Shown here: piece by piece, positions 1 to 10,300 of the stretch
Layout of the letters: each line of letters starts with the position of its first letter
Numbering within the stretch: the first letter of the stretch is position 1
Notes under the pieces: model-generated
The model's input: only the letters and a program-made list of their open reading frames with translations
Databases searched by the model: none
What the model was told of the DNA's origin: nothing
Source of the DNA: Leptospira montravelensis
GTDB lineage: Bacteria > Spirochaetota > Leptospiria > Leptospirales > Leptospiraceae
Reading direction: 5' to 3'
NCBI RefSeq assembly: GCF_004770045.1
Contig: NZ_RQFO01000016.1
Location: 397,501-461,500 of the forward strand
DNA length: 64,000 bases
Program-made: the position numbers and the translations under genes

Positions 1-181
1 CAAGATCAACGATGATTCCGGAAACCTTTCCAGACATGGTGGAAAATGTTCCACCGATCTGATTGCTAATCACAGCCGTTTCCCCTGTAAGGGAAGTAAC
101 TTTCTTTGAATCAGAAATGCACTGGTAAATTGTCTTAGGTGAGGCTTTAAATTTTACTTTCTGTTTAATTGTTTTACACAT
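1..181 (-). CDS. SRPBCC (AHSA1-like) domain protein, partial
   Basis: The ATG lies at 179-181 and the frame stays open to the window edge, giving the first 60 residues. The N-terminus (MCKTIKQKVKFKASPKTIYQ, then a CISDSKKVTSLTG stretch) follows the pattern of START-like SRPBCC/AHSA1 proteins: a beta strand rich in K/V, then a helix beginning AxPKxIYxxISD. Such proteins form a hydrophobic ligand-binding cavity; no specific ligand can be inferred. The gene begins 9 nt after the fumarase stop codon on the same strand, so the two are probably co-transcribed. No clear Shine-Dalgarno sequence is visible. Family call is moderate because only the N-terminal third is present. Confidence 0.6.
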   Translation of the reverse strand, partial: MCKTIKQKVKFKASPKTIYQCISDSKKVTSLTGETAVISNQIGGTFSTMSGKVSGIIVDL

Positions 182-190
182 CGTTTGGTT

Positions 191-1804
191 TTAATTCAAC
201 ATTTGGAAAAAATCATTTCCTTTATCATCCACTACGATAAAGGCAGGAAAGTTCTCCACATCAATGGACCAAACAGCTTCCATTCCTAACTCAGGAAAAT
301 CCAACACTTCTACCTTTTTGATATTTTCTTTGGCAAGTAATGCGGCAGGTCCTCCGATGGATCCGAGATAAAACCCGCCGTTCTTTTTGCAACTATCGGT
401 AACCACTTTGGAACGGTTCCCTTTGGCAAGTGAGATCATCGAATAACCTTTTTCTTGGAAAAGAGGAACGTAACTATCCATACGGCCCGCTGTTGTTGGA
501 CCGAATGAACCGGAAGGCATTCCTTCTGGAGTTTTGGCAGGACCTGCATAATACACAGGATGGTTTTTGAAATAATCAGGAAGCGGTTCTCCCTTATCCA
601 ATTTTTCCTTTAACTTTGCATGAGCAATGTCACGAGCAACAACGAGGCGACCCGACAACATAACACGCGTTTTCACAGGATACTTAGTAAGAACTTTTAG
701 AATTTCAGGCATTGGTTGATTAAGATTGATATGAACTGATTCGGTGTTAGAATCTACATCATCAATGGTTGGTAAAAACTTAGATGGATCATATTCTAGT
801 TTTTCTATATAAATTCCATCTTTTGTAATTTTTGCTTTGATGTTACGATCGGCACTGCAACTCACACCAAGTCCCACCGGACAAGAAGCACCATGGCGAG
901 GAAGTCGAATGACTTTAAAATCATGGGCCAAATACTTTCCACCAAACTGAGCTCCAATCCCTGATTTTTGAGCTGCCAATAACATTTTTTCTTCCAGTTC
1001 TATGTCTCGGAATGCAGATCCAAATTTGTCTCCTTTGGTTGGCAAATGATCTAAATATCCAGCTGACGCTAGTTTTACGGTCTTTAAATTGGCTTCTGCT
1101 GACGTTCCTCCAATCACCACAGCGATGTGGTAAGGTGGACAGGCTGCTGTTCCTAAGTTGGATACTTTTTCTGTGATGAACTTTTCGAGTGAGGCCGGAT
1201 TGAGAAGTGCCTTCGTTTCTTGGAAAAGGTAAGTTTTGTTCGCAGACCCACCACCTTTTGCCAAAAATAAGAAACTGTATTTGTCACCAGGAGTGGAATA
1301 AATATCAATTTGGGCTGGCAAATTAGAACCGGAATTGACTTCGTCATACATAGTGAGAGGAACCACTTGTGAATAACGTAAGTTTCGGTTTACATACGTA
1401 TTATAAATTCCGCGAGAAAGTGCTTCCGCATCATCACCGCCTGTGATCACGTATTCCCCTTTTTTTGCCATCACAATCCCGGTTCCTGTATCTTGACAAG
1501 AAGGGAGTTGTTTGTCAGCAGCAATCACAGCATTTTTAAGAAGAGCCATAGCCACAAAGCGATCATTAGGTGTTGCTTCCGGATCGTCTAAAATTTTACG
1601 AACTTTTTCGAGGTGGGCAGTTCTTAGATAAAAAGAGATGTCTTCCATTGCTTTTTCGGCAAGGAAGGTAAGCCCTTCCGGTTCCACTTTTAAAATTTCT
1701 TTATCACCAAAGGGGACAGTGCTTACAAAATCTTTTGTTAATAATTTGTATTCGGTAGTGTCTTCTTTTAAAGGAAAAGGATCGGCGTAAAAAAACTCTG
1801 GCAT
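191..1804 (-). CDS. fum: Class I (4Fe-4S) fumarate hydratase
   Basis: This enzyme reversibly hydrates fumarate to L-malate in the TCA cycle, in the cytoplasm. The 537-residue length matches FumA/FumB-type single-chain enzymes (about 548). The N-terminal half carries the Fe-S hydrolyase alpha-type domain and the C-terminal half the beta-type domain. Three cysteines expected to hold the oxygen-sensitive 4Fe-4S cluster are visible: C103 in [10 protein letters not shown]222 in TAACPPYH and C316 in GVSCSADRN. The C-terminal domain has the conserved [15 protein letters not shown] and GPTTAGRMD segments. The start gives the usual short lead before the first helix. It diverges from the outer-membrane-like gene at 1957 and is followed closely by the SRPBCC gene. 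Nothing is missing. Confidence 0.95.
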   Translation of the reverse strand: MPEFFYADPFPLKEDTTEYKLLTKDFVSTVPFGDKEILKVEPEGLTFLAEKAMEDISFYLRTAHLEKVRKILDDPEATPNDRFVAMALLKNAVIAADKQLPSCQDTGTGIVMAKKGEYVITGGDDAEALSRGIYNTYVNRNLRYSQVVPLTMYDEVNSGSNLPAQIDIYSTPGDKYSFLFLAKGGGSANKTYLFQETKALLNPASLEKFITEKVSNLGTAACPPYHIAVVIGGTSAEANLKTVKLASAGYLDHLPTKGDKFGSAFRDIELEEKMLLAAQKSGIGAQFGGKYLAHDFKVIRLPRHGASCPVGLGVSCSADRNIKAKITKDGIYIEKLEYDPSKFLPTIDDVDSNTESVHINLNQPMPEILKVLTKYPVKTRVMLSGRLVVARDIAHAKLKEKLDKGEPLPDYFKNHPVYYAGPAKTPEGMPSGSFGPTTAGRMDSYVPLFQEKGYSMISLAKGNRSKVVTDSCKKNGGFYLGSIGGPAALLAKENIKKVEVLDFPELGMEAVWSIDVENFPAFIVVDDKGNDFFQMLN

Positions 1805-1956
1805 GGGAACCTCTATTTATAACTTCTAATCTCGAGGGATTCCTCGTTTCGTAAATGAATTTTTGCAGAGGCTTTTTGAAACACTTACTGGAAATAGGAA
1901 AACGGGATGGGAAAAAAGCGTTTTCATTCTCCAAAACCAGTCTATAACAAAGGAAA

Positions 1957-2925
1957 ATGAAGCAGAACCTAATTTACATATTTCTTGTTTCTGTCTCTTC
2001 GATGATTTTTGCGGAAGGCGAAGGTCGGGAAACAGAAAGACCATTACCAGAGGGAAACAGTAAAAAATCAGAGTGGAGTTTGCTTTTAAAAAGACAGACC
2101 TACCAATACCTTCCTTACGAATATACTTCTCTCACTGATAAAAACGAATCCATTGTCCCCACTCGTTCCAGCTCGGCTTTGAAAGAAAATGGAAAGGTTC
2201 TCATTCCCTTTGTATTCAGTTATGAAAACATAGAAAAAGGTTTCAAAGTGGATCTTTCTTATTTTGAAATTGAAATCGTAAACGCAAATACTCTACTTTA
2301 CCAACAGTCGGCCCAAGGTGGAAATGTATCCCGGTTTTATCTTTCTCCGACGGCTCGCTCTGAGTTTGAACTAAACCTTTACCAAACATTTTTACTTAAC
2401 AAAGATTGGAAATTATATCTGGGAGGTGGGGTTCGTAATATCAACAGATATCTCTATGGGAACTATTTAGGCCAAGGAACCTTCAAAGAATATTTTTTTA
2501 CGTATGGCCCGCAAGTTTCTGTCCAATCTATCTACCAACTCACCGAAGAATTGGCATTCCAACTAACAATGGATGTATTCTACACACAAGGCACTCGGTT
2601 TTTCAAACAACCCAACTTAATGGAGGACAGATTCCAATATTCCCTATCCACTACCGGTACAGAAGGAATCTTTCGCGGTTATGAATGGGATAGTTCTCTC
2701 TCCTATTCGTTTCATCCGAATATGAAATTTTTTGTGGGTTATAATATGATTGTTTCTAAGTTCTCCTATTTGCATTACGATGAAATTCAATTTAGCCGTA
2801 ACACTGCAAATTTAGGATCACAGAATCCTTCCGTGACAGACAATTGGGAATGGAACCTCCCGAAAAAATCAGAAAACTTTGAACGTTTGCGTGGGATTTA
2901 TTTGGGAATGATGGTTAGTTTTTAA
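1957..2925 (+). CDS. Putative outer-membrane beta-barrel protein
   Basis: This 322-residue protein is not recognised as a named family. It starts with a clear signal peptide (hydrophobic residues 5-17, cleavage likely after MIFA). The mature part is rich in alternating aromatic/polar strands (for example YKLYLGGGVRNINRYLYG-like stretches) and ends in MMVSF. A C-terminal aromatic preceded by alternating hydrophobics is the usual Bam-complex signal of outer-membrane barrels. I infer an outer-membrane location from this; a transport or structural role is unknown. It diverges from fumarase with 152 bp between starts and is followed 54 bp later by a methyltransferase gene. Confidence 0.6.
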   Translation: MKQNLIYIFLVSVSSMIFAEGEGRETERPLPEGNSKKSEWSLLLKRQTYQYLPYEYTSLTDKNESIVPTRSSSALKENGKVLIPFVFSYENIEKGFKVDLSYFEIEIVNANTLLYQQSAQGGNVSRFYLSPTARSEFELNLYQTFLLNKDWKLYLGGGVRNINRYLYGNYLGQGTFKEYFFTYGPQVSVQSIYQLTEELAFQLTMDVFYTQGTRFFKQPNLMEDRFQYSLSTTGTEGIFRGYEWDSSLSYSFHPNMKFFVGYNMIVSKFSYLHYDEIQFSRNTANLGSQNPSVTDNWEWNLPKKSENFERLRGIYLGMMVSF

Positions 2926-2979
2926 GGAATCTTTTGGGAACAGGTTGGATTCACATGGTTCATTGTTGTCTAAAATAGG

Positions 2980-3576
2980 ATGGACACAAATGTTTTTGAC
3001 CAACTTGCAAAAGAGTATGATACAAACGAAAGAATAGAATTAGCAAAAATCATTGCCAGTGCCGTGCAAACAGAATGCCAAAATAGCCAATCAAAAACTT
3101 TATTTGACTATGGTTGTGGCACGGGTCTTGTCGGCCTTACCTTAACATCTTTAGTGGAACATGTACTTTTGATTGATGCATCAGAACCCATGTTAGACAT
3201 TGTCCGAGAAAAAATCAAAAGAACCAACATACACAATGCAGAGGTAATCCACTCCAACTTTCTGCAAAATTCGAAAACAAAAAAAGCAGATATTTTACTG
3301 GTTTCTTTGGTTCTTTTGCATATCCCCGATACAAAAAAGATTTTAAAGTTTTTTTATGAAATTCTAAATCCCCAAGGAAAGATCATCCTAGTTGATTTTG
3401 ATAAAAATGAAAAGATAAATCATCCTAAAGTGCATAACGGATTTACCGATTTAGAAATTAAGTCCTTACTCTCTGCAGTTGGGTTTCATAATATAAATAA
3501 AAATACGTTTTATCATGGAAAAAATATTTTTATGAAAGAAGATGCTTCGCTATTTTTGGCAACAGGGATCAAATAA
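2980..3576 (+). CDS. Class I SAM-dependent methyltransferase
   Basis: The 198-residue protein is a small Rossmann-fold methyltransferase. Motif I is DYGCGTGLVGLTL (about residues 45-57) and the acidic ribose-binding residue follows in LIDASEPML. Motif IV-like ADILLVSLVLLHIPD and post-motif LNPQGKIILVDF are also present, matching the Methyltransf_11/25 group (UbiE/SmtA-like). The substrate cannot be told from sequence; proteins of this size usually act on small molecules. It stands alone between an outer-membrane-like gene and a convergent DUF3147-like gene. The ATG start gives a full N-terminal helix (FDQLAKEYD), typical of the family. Confidence 0.85.
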   Translation: MDTNVFDQLAKEYDTNERIELAKIIASAVQTECQNSQSKTLFDYGCGTGLVGLTLTSLVEHVLLIDASEPMLDIVREKIKRTNIHNAEVIHSNFLQNSKTKKADILLVSLVLLHIPDTKKILKFFYEILNPQGKIILVDFDKNEKINHPKVHNGFTDLEIKSLLSAVGFHNINKNTFYHGKNIFMKEDASLFLATGIK

Positions 3577-3615
3577 TATTATAAAAAGTCAATACTGAAA
3601 ACTATAGAACTTACC

Positions 3616-3987
3616 TTATAACAAACGAATTCCGAATCGATTGAGAACCAACTGATATAGATAAAACAAAACAATGGTAAAAACTATACTAGATAACATG
3701 GCTACCCAAAACCCGTATGTGGCATTTAGTTTTGGAAATAACAAAAACATAGGTAAAGTGGGAATCACAAACCAAAAAGTATAATAGGCATGGTTAGAAA
3801 TTTTTTCTATGCCAGCATTTTCAAATTTTAACCAAAACAATGTTAGGATGGTGACCAATGGAAGAGAAGCGATGAGGCTTCCTACTCGATCATTTCGTTT
3901 TGCCACTTCCGAAATGATGACAACAAGTGCAGCAGTGACTAAGTATTTGGTCATCATAAAAATCATAAATAAATTCTCCAAATTCAA
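3616..3987 (-). CDS. DUF3147-like small integral membrane protein
   Basis: The 123-residue protein consists almost wholly of four hydrophobic segments (about residues 8-26, 37-54, 66-83 and 91-113). The N-terminal segment with SEVAKRNDRVGSLIASLPLVT resembles DUF3147 proteins, a family of small inner-membrane proteins with no assigned biochemical role. It converges with the methyltransferase gene, 39 bp away. On its other side is the long leader of the Rhs operon. Codon use and composition match the neighbours. Family assignment is by recollection of the SLIASLPL motif, so moderate. Confidence 0.65.
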   Translation of the reverse strand: MNLENLFMIFMMTKYLVTAALVVIISEVAKRNDRVGSLIASLPLVTILTLFWLKFENAGIEKISNHAYYTFWFVIPTLPMFLLFPKLNATYGFWVAMLSSIVFTIVLFYLYQLVLNRFGIRLL

Positions 3988-4310
3988 AATTTGATAACAT
4001 AGAGCAGATCCTTAATTTCCATTATAGAATTTTTTAAGATCAAGAATTTGTTTCATTCAATGACTCGCATTCAATCCATAGACTAACACCAATAGATCTT
4101 AGAAACATTATTAAATACTTATCTTTAAACTAAGTCCAAAAAAAAATTCAGAAAAAACGTTAAAAACGTTCCGAAATCACCCAAAAAACGTTAAAAACGT
4201 TTTAGAATCATTCAATAGAAAGTAAAAACTCTTTACTAGTAAGTTTCTTTTTTAGTTCACTAGAAAACATCTGTTAAATTACAGAAAAATCATTTAGGTT
4301 AAGTTACACT
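3988..4310. other. 323-bp leader region upstream of the Rhs operon
   Basis: This AT-rich interval lies between the divergent starts of the DUF3147-like gene and the Rhs gene. Apart from the AACGTT repeats described separately, it holds an imperfect inverted repeat around 4235-4264 (CTAGTAAGTT opposite AGTTCACTAG) and runs of A. No convincing open frame was found. It must contain the promoter of the Rhs operon, but I could not pick out a clear -35/-10 pair. Confidence 0.4.
4152..4201. repeat. Two 19-bp direct repeats, each with two AACGTT palindromes
   Basis: The sequence AAAAAACGTTAAAAACGTT occurs at 4152-4170 and again, exactly, at 4183-4201. Each copy carries two AACGTT palindromes 9 bp apart, and the copies are offset by 31 bp, close to three helical turns. 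The array sits 110 bp upstream of the Rhs start codon. A repeated palindrome with near-helical phasing is what a cooperative repressor or activator site looks like; the protein that might bind is unknown. Confidence 0.5.
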
Positions 4311-7300
4311 TTGAAATTATCAAATTTAAAGAATATTATACTATTATCTTTTGCATTCTTTTCATTTTCAAGTTTTACCTTGATGGATTTTTGGAACGAA
4401 AGAATTCCTCAAAATTTACCAACAATCTCAGTTGATCAGTTTGGAAATGCTGTTACTACTTTCCCTATTGAGCTACCTGTTGCTCTAAAGGAAATAGCAC
4501 CAAATTTACAACTTTCGTATAATTCGGAATTACCAACTGGGTTATTAGGAAAAGGATGGGATTTAAATCTTAATCATTACATAGAAAGAGATGTTCGCGG
4601 ATCGTATGATCATGGGATTGAGCGCTTTACGTCTACACTAGGTGGAGAACTAGTCCCCACGAATACGTTAAACATTTATCGAACAAAACCTGAATCGTTA
4701 TTTATATTCAAGAAACTTGACTCGAAAACTTGGCAAGCGAAAGACAAAAACGGGCTGATTTATACATTTGGGGGCAACGATCAGTATCAAATTGAAAATT
4801 CATTGTATAATCAAGATCAGGTCCAAAGATGGCGACTAACGAGCGTAAAGGACACTTTTGGTGTTGGATATACTGTAACATATGGGAAACCGAATAGCAG
4901 TGCAGGTATATTTGTTACGAAAATTGTATACCAAAACAGAGAAATCTCATTCGAATATCGAGACAATAACGATAATGCAACGAAATATACGAATTTTATT
5001 CAATCTCAAGATAACCAACTAATAAGCGATATTAGAGTAAAAGTAGCCGGAGTAACCGTCCGTTTATATAAATTTGATTATTCTACAAATCAATTAGGCG
5101 AAGAACAATTAATTACGATTTCTCGCGAAGAATCAAATAACTTTGGAGATGGCAAATACATTGACATTCAATTATCCTATAGCCAGAGAACACAATCTGT
5201 ATATGGATCAAAAGTTGAAAAACGAATTCCAAATCTTTTTGCAGTTTCAAGAGTGCCATTGCAAGATAAATTTGAATGCAACCTTGGTACACTAAACTGT
5301 TTAGCATTCAACACGATGGTATGTAATATGCCAAACCCAGCGAGTTTATTGGTCTGCCAGACCGAAAAAGCCAGGTATGGTTTGCTTTGCAGCCAATTTC
5401 AGAATACGTGGTGGCTTCCTTGTATGACAGGAACCAGAAGTCCAAATAACCTTCTAACCTTCGGCGATACTGATGGTGATGGAAAATTGGAAGGAGTTCG
5501 ACTTGTAGGCAATGAAGATGAAGGTTCGTTCAGAATTGTCACAATTAAAAATCCAACAACAAGTATGGATGAATCCACTGTATCTCCGAATTTACATGGG
5601 ATAGGATATAATAGTTTTTCTACAATGTCTTGGGGGGATGTTGACGGAGACGGAAATGTAGACTTAGCATATTCGAATGGTCAAAATGTATTAGTTACTT
5701 TCGCGCGGAATGGCTATTATACTGAACCATATCTGATATCAAATTTAAGTCTAGTTACCCCGCCCGTTGATTTTCTATTTAGTCCTCCTGATTTAACCTG
5801 GAAGGGAGGTCTTGTTGATATAGACGGAGATGGACGCTCTGATTATATAAAAAAGATTAATGATACGACGATTTCAATTAGTTACTCACAAGGTACTTCT
5901 TTTTCTGGCGAAAATCATATAGACATTGGCCCTATCTTTATCAATGAAAAAATGGGGCAGTTTATCGATTTTGATTCTGACGGAAAGCCTGAGTTTGTAC
6001 ATATTTTAAACGGCGAGGTTGTTATAAGAAAAATATTCTTAAACTCCGGTTATTCCATTGAGTATCGAATGGGTGGAATCTACACGGGCAATGGAAATAG
6101 TAAAGAGGAAGGATACAACAGATGGCTTGCAGATATCAATAATGACGGAAGACCAGATTTCTGCGTATTACTACCCAATGGATTATTTTATACTTATTTA
6201 AATTCAGGGAAAAGTTTTGCAGAAGGAGTTAATCAAGGTTATCTTTCAGGTATGGTTTACCAGGGAGAAGTTTTTGGCGATGAAATTCTTAAAACCAAAA
6301 CATTTGCTGATGTCAATGGAGACGGAAAAGTCGACCTACTTGCCTTTGATGGATCGAGAGTAGCTGTCAATTACGGGAACGGACAAGGCTTTACCATTGG
6401 GGGTACGTTGGCAGATGCAGATTCGTTTTATGGAGCAATGGACTTAAACAAGGATGGAAGAGTAGAACTAATTCATCTAAGGGCTGATAAAAACGCATTT
6501 TTACTAAACGTTCCTCACTTAAGTTATTACCCTTCAATTCAGGACTATATTGATGGAACGCGCAGAAGTCAGAATTTTTTTGCGATGCATGCAAGGGGAT
6601 TTGATGCTTTTGTTTCCTTATTTAAAGCTCCTAAAACAACAATGTCACCAGGCTTACTTCTAAGTCTCCTTAGCTTATTAGCTCTTTACGATACTCCAGA
6701 AGGAGGGAATTTAAGTGTTACTCCGGTGGTTCTGAATAATTCACATGATAAGCTTGTAAAACTAACAGATGGAATGTGGTTTGAAACTGAAATTCGATAT
6801 AAAAAGACTGAAGAATTTCAAAATGCTATCCAGTTTAATAATGGTTCCTACCCCAAGCTTTCAGTTCCAATATCAAAACAACAAGTTTATGAGATAGAAT
6901 CGAAAAGTGCGGATAAAGTCATAGTAGATAGATATGATTATCAAAATTTCAGAATTCACCTTGGTGATTTATTTTCCCGGGCGTACTATGGGTTTGAAAT
7001 AGTAATTGAAACTAATCTATTACATAATCTTAGAAAAGAAATAATATATAACCAAGCCGAACCCCAATTTGCCGGTCTTGAAAAATCGATAATGAGTTAT
7101 TATTCGGATGGAACCCTTGCAAAAAGCCTAACCTATAATTATCAATTAAAAAATCCTTTTGGTGTTGAATTGGTATTGAGAAATTCGCAGGTTTCGGAAT
7201 CCTACATAGACTCCTATCTTTATAAAAAAGAAGAATACCAAGCTGGGTATGACATATATGGCAATGCTTTGTCTCAAAAAACATTCGCAAATAACATATT

Positions 7301-10300
7301 GGTAAAAGAAGAAGAATCAAATTTTGATAACAACATTTCTTTTGAGAACTATTTTATAGGAAGACCTAAAAGAATTAAAAGTTATTCGCAAACTGAATTA
7401 GTTTCAGATGAAGAATTCCATTATTCCAATAACAATTTGGTTGCAGAAGTTGTGTCATTTTCTGGAAGTCCAGACCAATCGAAAGTGACAATGAGTTATG
7501 ACGTGCTCGGCAGAAATACGGTCAAAAATATTCCGGGAATCGGTGAAGTGATGACTGAATATGATTCAGATTCTGGAATCAATGTTGTATCGGAAATGAA
7601 TAGTTTAGGTCATAGAACAGAGAAAAGATATGACTTACTTACAGATTCATTAATCGAAGAAATTTCGCCAAACGGAGCAAGTTTAAAAAAATCATATGAT
7701 CCTTTCTTGAATGAAAAAAGCGAAACACTTCCAGGTGATTCGGAACCCAATCTTAGACAAAGTTTCAAATACCAGAAAGATGAAATGAAGTTACAAGTAA
7801 TAAAACAGTCTCGTAACTCAGAAGGTGGATATTCGGTCATTACTGAAATAATGAATCATGATGGGAAGCTAGAGAGTAAGATCACTCAGTTAAATGAATC
7901 AGCTAATCTTACCGAACGAATGATATATGATTCTTTTGGACGGCTCTATCGTAAATACAATCCAATCATTTCTGGTCTTATGGAAGAAGAGTGGGAAGAG
8001 TATGATTATGATAACTATGACAGGGTTACAGGTGTTAGAAATTCGAAAGGGGAAAGAATTTCAATATCATATTCTCCAAACCAATTAGTTACAACTACAA
8101 ACATGTTTTCAGCAACAGGCGAGCTAGTCCAAACGATAGAAATTGAAAAGAACGTTTTAGGTCAAGAGATCCGACGAACGATGAATGGTTCCACCCATAC
8201 GATGAGTTATAATCTTCGAGGCGAAGTTAAAACAATTTCTGATTCGTTAGGAAATCAAACCAGATATGAATATGATACCAGAGGACGAAAAATCGGACAA
8301 ATTGATAAATCGTCCGGTACAATAGAAATGCGATATGATTTGTTAGGGCGACTATCAAAAACGATCAAATCAGACGGAACAATAACCGATTTCACTTATG
8401 ATAGTTTGTCGAGGATCAAATCACAGGTAACGAGCGGAAAAACAATATCCTATCTGTATGACGTTGGTGGTGCTACATTGCAGTCCTATCCAGTCGGAAG
8501 ATTGACGCAGGTGAATGATGGTAACCTTACAGTATTGATGGATTATGACATGCGAGGGAATGTACTCCGGCAAAAGAAAATGATGGATGATGTAATTTTG
8601 TTTGTCGAATCAGAATATGATACCAATAACAACCCTACTCTCACTAGATATCCAGAAGGAACGGTAATTCATTATTCTTATGGATCTGGCGGACATTTGA
8701 ATCAAATGACTCTGGATTCTGCGGATGGCAACTCAACTAACCAACTTCTGGTGAAATATGAAGGACCATTTCTAGAAGAGGATCGCTTTGTAATCAAAAA
8801 AATAAATGGAAACGGAGTTGAGTCTACTATTGAAATTGATAAAAAATTCAAAAGGTTAACTGGGCTTCGAACTAAACTAACAAATGGGTTTCTAGAACAA
8901 AACTTGAAATATGAGTATGATCCAAGTGGAAATATTAGTAAAATACAAGATAATAACCGAGAAGATAGAACTCAAAATTTTGAATATGATTCATTGAACC
9001 GTCTTGTTAAGTCTAGTGGGAAATATGGCGAAGAATTATACGAATATTCTGCAGATGGTAACTTACTAAAACGAGGTGATGTAACATTTAAATATGAAAA
9101 TTCAAATAAACCTCATTTAGTCACCGAAGCAAGGTCTCCTCAAATTGGGACGTTTCATTACTCCTATGATGCGAATGGAAATATGGTCAATCGGAATGGA
9201 GACGTTCATTCTTATGATTCCAATAATTTATTAACAAGTATCACTACTGTTGGTGGCACTTCCATTCGTTACTATTATGACCATTCTGGGAATCGAATCA
9301 AAAAAGATGTAGGGAATGGAAAACAGATTAGTTACACTTTATTTGGTGATGCCTTTGAAATCACAAGGGAAGAAGGCATCCCTGAATCTGTCACCTTATA
9401 CCTTAAGGGTTTAAAAGGGGAACCACTAGCGCAAATAACCATTCCAGACGTTCAATTTTTGAGGGATGAAAATTTCAGCTCTCTCACTCCTTGGGATAAA
9501 ATTCTAAGTTCGAATTTATCTATATTCGATTGTTCTAAAACTACGATTGATTGTGAAGTATATAGAAAAAATAAATTTGATTCTTTGCTATTGAAACCAC
9601 TAAGAAAACAAATAACAAGGGAAAATATTAGATTTGGATCCTATTCAATCCAATTTGCATTTCTTGGATTTTTATTCATTTTCGTTCGCAAACAAAAACA
9701 ATCTGACTATTCCATTTTTGTTTTACCCATTATGCGGTATGCAAATGTATTGTTGCTTTTTTCATTTCTTGTTGGTGTTGGGAATTGTGGGTTTCTAGGA
9801 ATAGGAGGAGATGGAAGTGGGAAACCTCTGATATTATTTCCAACGCATGTTTCTGATTCCGCACCGTCGGTCAATGATGGAGGAAACGATTACATTCCTG
9901 GAACAGGGACCTCAGTGTCTCCTATTTCACCTACATCATCGTCAGGTATTTCATTTCAACATGCAGACCATTTAGGTTCTGTTAGCTTTTTATCTGATTC
10001 GAAAGGAAACCCTTTATCTGGCGGCGATTGGACAGGGAGATCAAGAATTGCTTACAAGCCCTATGGATTGATTCACAGAACGGATAGTGGTGGGCCGGAT
10101 ATTAGTAAAATCAAATATGCGGGACAACTTGAAGACAAAGAATCTGGTTTGTACTATATGAAAGCAAGGTTTTATGATCCGTTCGTCGGTCGCTTCTTAA
10201 CAGGAGACCAAAAAATATACCCTAAGCAAATAAATGGTTTAAATCGATACATGTATACAAATGGAAACCCGATTAAATACAATGATCCAACTGGGTATGG

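Noticed and set aside
1704..2063. Several 60-76-residue ORFs around the fumarase start
   Set aside because: All are shadows of the fumarase and outer-membrane-like genes on opposite strands or other frames.
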